From Symploca sp. SIO2E6 (GTDB taxonomy: Bacteria > Cyanobacteriota > Cyanobacteriia > Cyanobacteriales > Coleofasciculaceae): DNA of 32,483 nt. The stretch is from the NCBI GenBank assembly GCA_010672425.1, contig JAAHGR010000032.1, forward strand, positions 1 to 32,483, read 5' to 3'. This document shows, one piece after another, positions 16,674-24,382 of this stretch. The stretch's first letter is position 1, and every line of letters begins with the position of its first letter. The notes below the pieces were generated by a model. The model did not search any database, was not told the origin of the DNA, and was given only the letters and a program-made list of their open reading frames with translations. Made by a program: the position numbers and the translations under genes.

Positions 16674-16922
16674 ATGAACCAAGAGATTTTCGATAAAGTT
16701 AAGAACATAGTTAAAGACCAACTGGACGCTAAAGAAGAAGAGATAACCCCTGAAGCCAACTTTGCCAGCGATCTCAACGCCGATTCCCTGGATACAGTGG
16801 AACTGGTAATGGCTCTAGAAGAAGAGTTCGATATCGAAATTCCTGACGAAGCAGCTGAACAAATTACCACCGTTGGAGCTGCTGTAGATCACATTGCGAA
16901 AAAATTAGAAACTCCGGCTTAA
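16674..16922 (+). CDS. acpP: Acyl carrier protein
   Basis: This 82 aa acidic carrier holds growing acyl chains on 4'-phosphopantetheine. The attachment site is Ser38 in [19 protein letters not shown], and the whole four-helix fold is present. The ORF-track start at 16605 adds a basic leader unlike ACPs. The ATG at 16674 has TTGAGGA upstream and gives the normal N-terminus. It is followed 62 bp later by fabF and then by transketolase, a gene order shared by many cyanobacteria. Confidence 0.97.
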   Translation: MNQEIFDKVKNIVKDQLDAKEEEITPEANFASDLNADSLDTVELVMALEEEFDIEIPDEAAEQITTVGAAVDHIAKKLETPA

Positions 16923-16984
16923 AGATCTAATGTCATCGGTAGTTGGAGCATTATGGGTGTGTAAGCCCTGTTTTACTAGGCATC

Positions 16985-18253
16985 ATGACTAACTTTGAAC
17001 ACAAGCGCGTCGTTGTTACAGGCCTCGGCGCGATCACACCGCTAGGAAATACCCTGGCTGACTATTGGGAAGGGTTGTTGGATGGACGCAATGGAATTGC
17101 GGAAATTAGTTTATTTGACCCTTCCCAGCACGATTGCCGTATTGCTGGTGAGGTAAAAGGCTACGACCCCCAGGATGATATGACACGTAAGGAGGCAAGG
17201 CGTATGGATCGCTTTGCCCAATTTGGGGTTTCTGCCAGCAAGCAGGCTTTAGTGGATGGACAGTTTGTGATCAATGAACTGAACGCCCAACAGGTAGGTG
17301 TAATCATTGGTACGGGCATCGGTGGTCTTAAGGTCTTAGAAGACCAGCAAGCAATTTACTTGAAAAATGGACCTTCTAAGTGTAGTCCGTTTATGATTCC
17401 GATGATGATTGCCAATATGGCAGCGGGTCATACGGCAATTCATACCGGTGCAAAGGGACCTAATAGTTGTACCGTAACTGCCTGTGCTGCTGGTTCCCAT
17501 GCTATAGGGGACGCCTTTCGCTTAGTACAGCGAGGCTACGCCCAAGCAATGATTTGTGGTGGAACTGAAGCTGCGGTTACTCCTTTGTCTGTTGCTGGTT
17601 TTGCAGCGGCACGAGCTTTGTCTACCCGTAATGACAGCCCTGAAACGGCTTGTCGTCCCTTTGATAAAGACCGCGATGGCTTTGTTATGGGGGAAGGCTC
17701 TGGTATTTTGCTAATCGAAGAACTCGGACATGCTCTGAGTCGTGGAGCCCGGATTTATGCTGAAATTGTGGGCTACGGCATGACCTGTGATGCCTATCAC
17801 ATGACTTCACCAGTACCAGGAGGAGAAGGTGCAGCTAGAGCTATCCAACTAGCAATGAAGGATGCCGGTTTGTCTAGTGAACAGGTGAGCTATATTAATG
17901 CCCACGGTACTAGTACTCCAGCCAACGATTCTACGGAAACAGCTGCCATCAAAAAAGTTTTGGGTGAACATGCTTACCAAGTGGCAGTTAGTTCAACTAA
18001 ATCAATGACAGGTCATTTGTTGGGTGGCTCAGGAGGTATTGAAGCTGTGGCTACAGTAATGGCTGTAGCCAATGACCAGATCCCTCCGACGATTAACTTG
18101 CAAAATCCAGACCCTAATTGTGACTTAAATTACGTACCAAACAAGAGTCGTAAGCACACGGTAGAAGTGGCTCTATCCAATTCTTTTGGATTCGGTGGCC
18201 ATAATGTTACTCTAGCGTTCAGGAAATATAGGGAAGAAGGGACTGCCAAATAA
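16985..18253 (+). CDS. fabF: Beta-ketoacyl-ACP synthase II
   Basis: This enzyme condenses malonyl-ACP with acyl-ACP in fatty-acid elongation in the cytoplasm. The thiolase-fold catalytic triad is visible: Cys167 in TACAAGSH, His307 in [11 protein letters not shown] and His344 in [10 protein letters not shown]. The glycine-rich C-terminal [10 protein letters not shown] is intact. The 422 aa length is normal once the start is set at ATG 16985 (AGGC ahead); the ORF-track start at 16943 adds a non-conserved leader. Its ACP partner is encoded just upstream. Confidence 0.97.
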   Translation: MTNFEHKRVVVTGLGAITPLGNTLADYWEGLLDGRNGIAEISLFDPSQHDCRIAGEVKGYDPQDDMTRKEARRMDRFAQFGVSASKQALVDGQFVINELNAQQVGVIIGTGIGGLKVLEDQQAIYLKNGPSKCSPFMIPMMIANMAAGHTAIHTGAKGPNSCTVTACAAGSHAIGDAFRLVQRGYAQAMICGGTEAAVTPLSVAGFAAARALSTRNDSPETACRPFDKDRDGFVMGEGSGILLIEELGHALSRGARIYAEIVGYGMTCDAYHMTSPVPGGEGAARAIQLAMKDAGLSSEQVSYINAHGTSTPANDSTETAAIKKVLGEHAYQVAVSSTKSMTGHLLGGSGGIEAVATVMAVANDQIPPTINLQNPDPNCDLNYVPNKSRKHTVEVALSNSFGFGGHNVTLAFRKYREEGTAK

Positions 18254-18264
18254 AAAAAACTCAT

Positions 18265-18476
18265 TGTTGGGGGAGTGTGGGGAGTGTGGGGAGACAAGGG
18301 AGACAAGGGAGACAAGGGAGACAAGGGAGACAAGGGAGGAATTCCCAATTCCCGATTCCCAATTCCCAATTCCCAATTCCCAATTCCCAATTCCCGATTC
18401 CCAATTCCCAATTCCCAATTCCCAATTCCCGATTCCCAATTCCCAATTCCCAATTCCCAATTCCCAATTCCCAATT
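18265..18476. repeat. GGGAGACAA nonamer and CCCAATT heptamer arrays
   Basis: Six GGGAGACAA-type nonamers (about 18290-18340) run into about 19 CCCAATT/CCCGATT heptamers. The CCCAATT unit has no stop in any frame of either strand, which explains the overlapping ORFs. About 130 bp of unique sequence, with the transketolase promoter, follows. Confidence 0.95.
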
Positions 18477-18608
18477 CCAATCTTGCCCATCGATCCCTGT
18501 AATGGGATGATGGGTATATAACTTTTGGGCAACCGAGAGCCATCGAGTTCTAATTCAAACAAAATCTAACTTTAAACCTTAGTTCACCAGAGTCATTCAA
18601 GAGAAATT

Positions 18609-20627
18609 ATGGCCGTTGCAACCCAATCTCTCGAAGAAGTTTGCATTAATTCAATCCGCTTTCTAGCAATTGACGCTGTAGAAAAAGCAAAGTCTGGTCA
18701 TCCAGGGCTGCCAATGGGAGCTGCTCCGATGGCATTTGTGCTTTGGGATCGCTTCATGCGGTTCAACCCGAAAAATCCTAGCTGGTTCAACCGCGATCGC
18801 TTTGTTTTGTCCGCAGGTCATGGTTGTATGTTACAGTATGCTCTGCTCCATTTGACAGGCTACGACAGTGTCACCATTGATGACCTCAAGCAATTCCGGC
18901 AGTGGGGTTCCAAGACTCCAGGACACCCAGAAAACTTCGAGACTAAAGGGGTGGAAGTTACCACCGGTCCTTTGGGACAAGGAATTGCCAACGGTGTTGG
19001 GCTAGCTATAGCAGAAGCTCACCTAGCCGCCAAGTTCAATAAGCCAGACTGCAAACTTGTAGACCATTACACCTATGTCATCCTCGGTGATGGTTGTAAT
19101 ATGGAAGGCGTCTCTGGCGAAGCTTGCTCCCTCGCAGGTCACTTAGGCTTGGGTAAGTTAATAGCTCTATATGATGATAACCATATCTCCATTGATGGTC
19201 ACACGGATATTTCCTTCACTGAAGATGTAGGCAAGCGCTTTGAAGCCTACGGCTGGCACGTCATTACTGTAGATAATCCCAATCTCGACGAAGATACCAA
19301 GCTTGATGCAGTTCATGCTGCCATCGAAGAAGCCAAGAAGGTTACGGACAAACCCTCGATGATCAAAGTCCGCACCATTATTGGCTACGGTTCCCCCAAT
19401 AAAAGGGATACCCACGGTGTTCATGGTGCTGCTCTCGGTGGAGACGAAGTGACAGCAACTCGTAAAGAGTTAGGTTGGGAATATGAACCCTTCGTAGTAC
19501 CAGAAGATGCTCTCAACCACTTCCGTAAGGCAGTTGAGCGGGGGGCAAGCTATGAAGCTGAATGGAATCAGACTTTAGCTGAATATAAAACCAAGTATCC
19601 CGAAGAAGCAGCTGAATTTGAGCGGTTTACCAGTGATACCCTGCCGGAAGGATGGGAGAAAGTACTGCCTACTTACACCCCTGAAGATAAAGGAGTTGCC
19701 ACTCGTAAGCATTCCCAGACAACCCTCAATGCTCTAGCCCCGGTTTTACCAGAACTCATTGGTGGTTCCGCTGACTTAGCTCCTTCTAACCTTACCTTAT
19801 TAAACATCTCTGGGGATTTCCAGAAGGGACAGTACGAAAACCGCAACCTCCGCTTCGGGGTACGGGAACATGGTATGGGAGCAATTTCCAACGGTATTGC
19901 TCTGCATACCTCTGGTTTAATTAGCTACTGTGCCACTTTCTTGGTCTTTGCTGACTACATGCGGGCAGCAATTCGCCTCTCAGCTCTTGCAGAAGCCGGT
20001 GTCATCTACGTTATGACTCACGATTCCATCGCTCTTGGTGAAGACGGTCCCACCCACCAACCAGTCGAAACCATTCCTTCCCTCCGGGCAATCCCTAACC
20101 TAATAGTGATGCGTCCCGCCGATGGCAATGAAACCTCTGGTGCTTATAAAGTAGCGATTGAAAACCGCAAGCGCCCAACTCTGCTAGCACTAACACGGCA
20201 AGGTGTACCTAACTTAGCAGGTAGTTCCATCGAAGGAGTAACCAAGGGTGCTTATATCCTGGCTGATAGTGATGGTACTCCTGAGATTATCTTGATTGGT
20301 ACTGGCTCTGAAGTGCAACTCTGTGTCCAGGCAGCAGAAAAATTGACTGCTGAAGGCAAGAAAGTTCGGGTTGTTTCCATGCCAAGTTGGGAATTGTTTG
20401 ATGAGCAGGATGAAGCTTATCGGGAATCAGTATTACCCAAAGCTGTTACCAAACGGCTCGCAGTAGAAGCTGCCTCTAGCTTCGGCTGGTATCGCTACTT
20501 AGGCTCTGAAGGTGAGATGATCAGCATTGAGCGTTTTGGTGTATCTTCTCCCGGTGGTATCGCGATGGAGAAGTTCGGCTATACAGTTGATAATGTACTA
20601 GCTAAGGCCAAGGCTTTGTTGGGATAA
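18609..20627 (+). CDS. tkt: Transketolase
   Basis: Thiamine-diphosphate enzyme that moves two-carbon ketol units between sugar phosphates in the Calvin cycle and pentose phosphate pathway. The N-terminal domain has [15 protein letters not shown] and the TPP/metal motif [13 protein letters not shown]...DDNHISIDG. The pyrimidine-binding region has [19 protein letters not shown] and the [14 protein letters not shown] loop, and the C-terminal domain is complete. At 672 aa it is full length. It lies third after acpP-fabF but is separated by 355 bp with repeats, so it may have its own promoter. A strong terminator follows. Confidence 0.97.
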   Translation: MAVATQSLEEVCINSIRFLAIDAVEKAKSGHPGLPMGAAPMAFVLWDRFMRFNPKNPSWFNRDRFVLSAGHGCMLQYALLHLTGYDSVTIDDLKQFRQWGSKTPGHPENFETKGVEVTTGPLGQGIANGVGLAIAEAHLAAKFNKPDCKLVDHYTYVILGDGCNMEGVSGEACSLAGHLGLGKLIALYDDNHISIDGHTDISFTEDVGKRFEAYGWHVITVDNPNLDEDTKLDAVHAAIEEAKKVTDKPSMIKVRTIIGYGSPNKRDTHGVHGAALGGDEVTATRKELGWEYEPFVVPEDALNHFRKAVERGASYEAEWNQTLAEYKTKYPEEAAEFERFTSDTLPEGWEKVLPTYTPEDKGVATRKHSQTTLNALAPVLPELIGGSADLAPSNLTLLNISGDFQKGQYENRNLRFGVREHGMGAISNGIALHTSGLISYCATFLVFADYMRAAIRLSALAEAGVIYVMTHDSIALGEDGPTHQPVETIPSLRAIPNLIVMRPADGNETSGAYKVAIENRKRPTLLALTRQGVPNLAGSSIEGVTKGAYILADSDGTPEIILIGTGSEVQLCVQAAEKLTAEGKKVRVVSMPSWELFDEQDEAYRESVLPKAVTKRLAVEAASSFGWYRYLGSEGEMISIERFGVSSPGGIAMEKFGYTVDNVLAKAKALLG

Positions 20628-20660
20628 GGTTAGTGCGTTGAGCACTTCTCCAAGTTTCAT

Positions 20661-20699
20661 TGTAGGGGTACAGCAATGCTGTACCCCTACAGTTTTTTT
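20661..20699 (+). terminator. Rho-independent terminator after transketolase
   Basis: A perfect 14-bp stem (TGTAGGGGTACAGC / GCTGTACCCCTACA) with an AAT loop is followed by GTTTTTTT. It closes the acpP-fabF-tkt side before the minus-strand genes. Confidence 0.93.
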
Positions 20700-20703
20700 C
20701 TAA

Positions 20704-20746
20704 TGACCAGAGAGATTTTAGATTTTAGATTTTAGATTTTAGATCG
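20704..20746. repeat. AGATTTT array with conserved leader and trailer
   Basis: TGACCAGAG, four exact AGATTTT units (20713-20740) and AGATCGAAGAA repeat the module at 7815, with the same copy number and only C/T differences in the flanks. Confidence 0.88.
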
Positions 20747-20756
20747 AAGAAGAAAA

Positions 20757-21401
20757 TTAATCTGGTAGGGATGCAATTGCTAGTCGGCTCAGATGCTTAA
20801 ATATGGACAATACTTCATAGAGCTGATTTTCTCCAGGATCACGAGTTCGAAATCCTTTTGAGAGAGCATATCGTGGTTTTCCTTCTTTGAGCAATTTGAC
20901 AAAAACGAATGTTCCTCCAGTAGTAATCATACCATAACTGAGTTGTTGTCGATGGGGATTGCTCAGCATATAAGCTAGTAATTGAGGTAGTCCAGCTTCT
21001 GTAGAATAGGTGAGCCTCTTTGATTCAATCACCATCACCCAAAATCGCTCTTTCAAGACCAAGGCATCAACCTTACCTTTGATCACAATTCCTTCATCTG
21101 CTGTCACTAATTCCACTGACTCCTCTGCTCTAATATAAAATGGCTCCAGAAAAAATCCACCAACAAAGAGAATCGGATCTAGTACTGCCATCCTGACTAC
21201 ATCTTCGAGTAGAGGTGGATATTCCAGCAGGTTAATAAAGCCAGCCTGCACTCGGTCTAACAGCTGTTGCTCAAAGTTACTGATCTCCGGTAAATCCTCT
21301 TGCCACTCTGGGAAAAAATCTCTGTCTGTGACTAATTCAATCCCAAAGTTATCTATTAAGTAGCGCAAATCTATTGCTTGTGCTTGCAGAGTTTGTACCA
21401 T
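20757..21401 (-). CDS. PD-(D/E)XK nuclease-like protein (type I restriction R-subunit N-domain-like)
   Basis: A 214 aa soluble protein. Asp112 in KGKVDALVL and the ESK triplet (126-128) in WVMVIESKRLTYSTEAGLPQLLAYML form a clear D-(X)n-ExK nuclease core, as in the cyanobacterial proteins often annotated as restriction endonuclease subunit R or HsdR_N-like. No helicase, specificity or methylase gene lies nearby, so a working restriction system is not supported. The ATG at 21401 is preferred to the track start at 21476, because the extension would be coded partly by the MITE-like element. Confidence 0.75.
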   Translation of the reverse strand: MVQTLQAQAIDLRYLIDNFGIELVTDRDFFPEWQEDLPEISNFEQQLLDRVQAGFINLLEYPPLLEDVVRMAVLDPILFVGGFFLEPFYIRAEESVELVTADEGIVIKGKVDALVLKERFWVMVIESKRLTYSTEAGLPQLLAYMLSNPHRQQLSYGMITTGGTFVFVKLLKEGKPRYALSKGFRTRDPGENQLYEVLSIFKHLSRLAIASLPD

Positions 21402-21438
21402 TTGAGTCCTGCAGAGTGTCAATCTAGAATAGATAATT

Positions 21439-21568
21439 ATATCATGTCCGGTTGAATACTTAAACTTTGGTGGCAATAAGGCTCCGAGGCAGGAGGCTCC
21501 GAGGCAGGAGGGAAGAAAGAAAGTTGCAAGGTATTCGGGAATTATAAGTAATTATCCGGACTTGATAT
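21439..21568. mobile_element. 130-bp MITE-like element, copy B (inverse of copy A)
   Basis: The terminal inverted repeats are ATATCATGTCCGG / CCGGACTTGATAT (12 of 13). In reverse complement the interior shares CTTTCTTCCCT and GGAGCCTTATTGCCACC with copy A at 4326, and total length is identical. An internal GGCTCCGAGGCAGGA is duplicated. It sits 37 bp upstream of the nuclease-like gene and may affect its expression. The next 130 bp to 21701 show no clear feature. Confidence 0.75.
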
Positions 21569-21701
21569 TACCTCTAATGTACCCTATATCAAGATGGTGT
21601 GCCAACCTATTTTGTATAAATTACTAATGAATACAGGATGCTTTATTTATGATGCATAGTGCAAGATCTCAGTCTCAAGCTTATTACTTATTCAGCAGAC
21701 C

Positions 21702-23018
21702 TTAACTATTCCGATAAACTACTCCACAAATTGCTGACAACAACACCCAACTTAGGGAATTAACTCGCAAATCAAATAGGGTGACATCTACTAAATTAAA
21801 GAGAGTACAACAGCCAAAAGCGAGCAGATAGGTGAAAAGTATTAACTGATCTTGATACTTTTGATTACTAGCAGAAGTTGACCAAACTCTCAACAACTGT
21901 ACTCCCTTAACCATAATCCAACCAATTAAACTACACAAGAGCAACACTGCTGGGATACCGGTTTCAGCAGCCAACATGAGCAGTAAATTGTGGGGATGAC
22001 CGAGCCAAATACCCATTTTGGCTTCGTACAAAGGTGTAAAATTACGCAATCCCCAACCCAGCCAGGGGCGTTCCTGAGTCATGGATAAGGTAAACTGCCA
22101 TTGGGTAGTTCGGAGTAGTGCTATGGGTCGATCAGGATGCAATTGATCTGAAAGTCGCGCCCAAAAATAAGCCGGAATTAGCTGACGCAACCATTGACGT
22201 CCTAAAAATTCAGCACCAAAAGATGCCCAGAGAATACTACCAGCTGCCGTCGCTAGACTAACTACCAACCAATGCCAACCTAGGTACAGAGCAAAAGCCA
22301 GACAAGCTACAAAAGCGATACCCCAAGCATTACGAGAACTAGTTAGTACCAAAGCGATCGCATTACCAATTACTAATACCGTCAAAAACCAGAGCATCCA
22401 ATCTGGGGACTTACGAGAACCTAGTCGCCAAGCTTGAAACCTCTCTATCCACAGTCCTAAACCCAAAATCAAGACCATTTGGAGATAAGCTGCTAGGATA
22501 TTAGCATAGATAAATACTGAAGCCATACGACCAGGAGGATTGCCGTTGGCTTCTAATACCCAACCAAACAAAGCTGGCCATTGTTCTGGATAAGACCAAC
22601 CCAGAAACATTTGCCCAAAGCCAAGAATTACGACTAGTACCGAAGGTATAACTAGAATCCAGGCTAACCGCCGCAGTTGTCCAGGTGTTTGAATTAAGAC
22701 GTTATAGGTAGCTAATCCCACGAAGAAGGGGGGCAAATTTGCCAAACCCAGGAAAGCTTCAGTGGGAATCCAAGCAAAGCAAGAACTAATAATTAGCCAG
22801 AGGCTGAGGATTGCCAGTCCCCAATTAAGGGGACGGCGAATAATGGTGCGGTACTCTTGCCGCCAAATATCGATTAATGCCAAAGCTATTCCCACTGCTG
22901 CTAAGATAGGAAACCAGGGAAAGATTATAAATGCCAGCTGAAACCATTCCCAAGCTCTCTGCAAGCGAGGTTCAGGATGCTGACTATCAGTAGAGGAAAT
23001 AGGAAATGGGAAATTCAA
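21702..23018 (-). CDS. O-antigen ligase/polymerase-like membrane protein (Wzy_C family)
   Basis: A 438 aa polytopic inner-membrane protein with about ten hydrophobic helices. The conserved loop near residues 300-345 (MTQERPWLGWGLRNF, then GHPHNLLLMLAAETGIPAVL) is typical of the O-antigen ligase/Wzy_C superfamily, which joins or polymerises lipid-linked glycans on the periplasmic side. The actual glycan is unknown. The track start is a TTG whose upstream sequence merges with a CCCAATT array, and no ribosome-binding site is clear, so the first 15 residues are uncertain. IctB-type relatives are a less likely alternative. Confidence 0.8.
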   Translation of the reverse strand: MNFPFPISSTDSQHPEPRLQRAWEWFQLAFIIFPWFPILAAVGIALALIDIWRQEYRTIIRRPLNWGLAILSLWLIISSCFAWIPTEAFLGLANLPPFFVGLATYNVLIQTPGQLRRLAWILVIPSVLVVILGFGQMFLGWSYPEQWPALFGWVLEANGNPPGRMASVFIYANILAAYLQMVLILGLGLWIERFQAWRLGSRKSPDWMLWFLTVLVIGNAIALVLTSSRNAWGIAFVACLAFALYLGWHWLVVSLATAAGSILWASFGAEFLGRQWLRQLIPAYFWARLSDQLHPDRPIALLRTTQWQFTLSMTQERPWLGWGLRNFTPLYEAKMGIWLGHPHNLLLMLAAETGIPAVLLLCSLIGWIMVKGVQLLRVWSTSASNQKYQDQLILFTYLLAFGCCTLFNLVDVTLFDLRVNSLSWVLLSAICGVVYRNS

Positions 23019-23023
23019 TTGAG

Positions 23024-23181
23024 ATTGAGGGAATTGGGAATTGGGAATTGGGAATTGGGAATTGGGAATTGGTAACAGGCAACAGAGAGTAAGGGAAAGG
23101 AAAAGGTTTTTTTACTTATTACTTATTACTTATTACTTATTACTTATTACTCATTACTCATTACTCATTACTCATTACTTA
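23024..23181. repeat. GGGAATT and CTTATTA/CTCATTA heptamer arrays
   Basis: Six GGGAATT units lie next to the O-antigen-ligase-like gene start. After about 40 bp, ten ACTTATT/ACTCATT units run up to the stop of the YaaW-like gene. Confidence 0.92.
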
Positions 23182-24024
23182 TTAAACCGGCTCCCAACAA
23201 TCGGCACGAGTCAGACGAATTTGTGCTAGGGCAAAAATTGTGGGGATAATACGACCATAATTAGTAGCGATCGCTCGCCAGCCCAAATCAACGAAGAAAT
23301 AACCCCACATTATGGAACTAAAACAGGCAAATACGGTACGGGTAGCAGCATAACGAGCCGCATTCAGCGTCATTCCCTGTCTGGCGGTTTGTAGTGCCAA
23401 GTAGTTCTGAAACTGTGCCGCTGCAACAGCACCACCTCGGGTGAGGGTTTGTTTGGCAACTTGATATTTAGCAAAATGAATAGCAAACTGATAGGCTATT
23501 TTTTGCAGTAGTATTGGTTTAATGATCGAACTAATGGCTAAAGCACTACCACCTTTGAGGAGCATTTCTACTGGGTTGTGCTGAATCTGTACAGGCAGCG
23601 GTTCCGAGAATTTCGATTTAGCAAGCGATCGCTGCACCTGTAATGTCAGAGATTGCTGTTCTGATGCGGGTAATTTTTTCCAGGCTTGACCGAGCAAGTG
23701 GAGGAAGATTTCTGCCTCAATATCAGTAGTCATCAGCTGTTGGGAGTAGGGAATCTTCAGGTAACGACAAACCTGAATTAGTGCTTGTCGGTAGGTAATT
23801 TCCCTACTTCTACCCTTGAGTACAGTTATCCCATCTGCTGCCAAAAAGCGAAATCGCTCCTCTAGAGTATCCAACCACGCTTCACGGTTTTGGCTTTGGA
23901 TGGCAATCAAGTCATTGCTGTAAAGGTAATCTAACGGATTAAACTTGCGGCGGAACAGAATTACCGTCAGCTGTTGTAATTCCTCTTCTGTAGCTAAATC
24001 TAAAGCAGTTCTTAGCTCATCCAA
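23182..24024 (-). CDS. YaaW-like (UPF0174 family) protein
   Basis: A 280 aa protein. The helical region around residues 85-130 (LHLLGQAWKKLPASEQQSL) and the C-terminal IIPTIFALAQIRLTR match the pattern of E. coli YaaW and relatives, whose function is unknown. A Gly/Ala-rich amphipathic or membrane-associated region lies near 170-215. The start is TTG at 24024, supported by a strong GGAGGAG eight bases upstream, and no ATG is nearby. The family assignment is from memory of sequence pattern and is moderate. Confidence 0.65.
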   Translation of the reverse strand: MDELRTALDLATEEELQQLTVILFRRKFNPLDYLYSNDLIAIQSQNREAWLDTLEERFRFLAADGITVLKGRSREITYRQALIQVCRYLKIPYSQQLMTTDIEAEIFLHLLGQAWKKLPASEQQSLTLQVQRSLAKSKFSEPLPVQIQHNPVEMLLKGGSALAISSIIKPILLQKIAYQFAIHFAKYQVAKQTLTRGGAVAAAQFQNYLALQTARQGMTLNAARYAATRTVFACFSSIMWGYFFVDLGWRAIATNYGRIIPTIFALAQIRLTRADCWEPV

Positions 24025-24277
24025 TGTTTTGCTCCTCCAGCACCAGATTCAGTATCGTTCACTATTCTACTCTAGGACTTTTTAATAGGGAGTAAGGAAT
24101 GGGGAGATGGGGGAGCTGAGGAATAGTAATACAATTGTTCTTGTCTTTGGAGCTTTCTGTATATAGAGTTTTTTTATTTACACACACTATATATAGTACT
24201 TGACAAAATGCACTAACTTATTATGGGTTCAATAAGGAGAACTTACCACAAAGACACAAAGAGCACAAAGACTGTCT

Positions 24278-24382
24278 CTAATAATTTAGTGGCTTAAAGA
24301 CAAGGAAGATGGGGAAACCTTTGGCTTCACAAATAGCTCTGGCTTCTTCACGAGCCGCTTCCACTTCATCCTCTCTCAATTC
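24278..24382 (-). pseudogene. Possible 3' fragment of an unknown coding sequence
   Basis: Directly after the GT39 stop codon, in the same frame, 34 codons read as a plausible protein end (EDEVEAAREEARAICEAKGF, then PIFLVFKPLNY and TAG). It has no start codon of its own and begins in a CTCAATT repeat. I do not recognise it. It could be the tail of a gene whose front was lost at the repeat. The rest of the 24025-24277 gap holds CACACACTATATATAG and AAAGACACAAAGAGCACAAAG but no gene. Confidence 0.25.

Noticed and set aside
18130-18562. ORFs with GIGNWEL or PNSQFPI repeats
   Set aside because: Products of the CCCAATT array, open on both strands; not genes.
20757-21401. Type I restriction-modification system
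   Set aside because: Only a nuclease-like domain is present. No helicase part, HsdM or HsdS gene occurs in the window.
21702-23018. IctB-type bicarbonate-related protein
   Set aside because: The N-terminal part does not resemble IctB as I know it; only the general Wzy_C/O-antigen ligase loop is recognisable.
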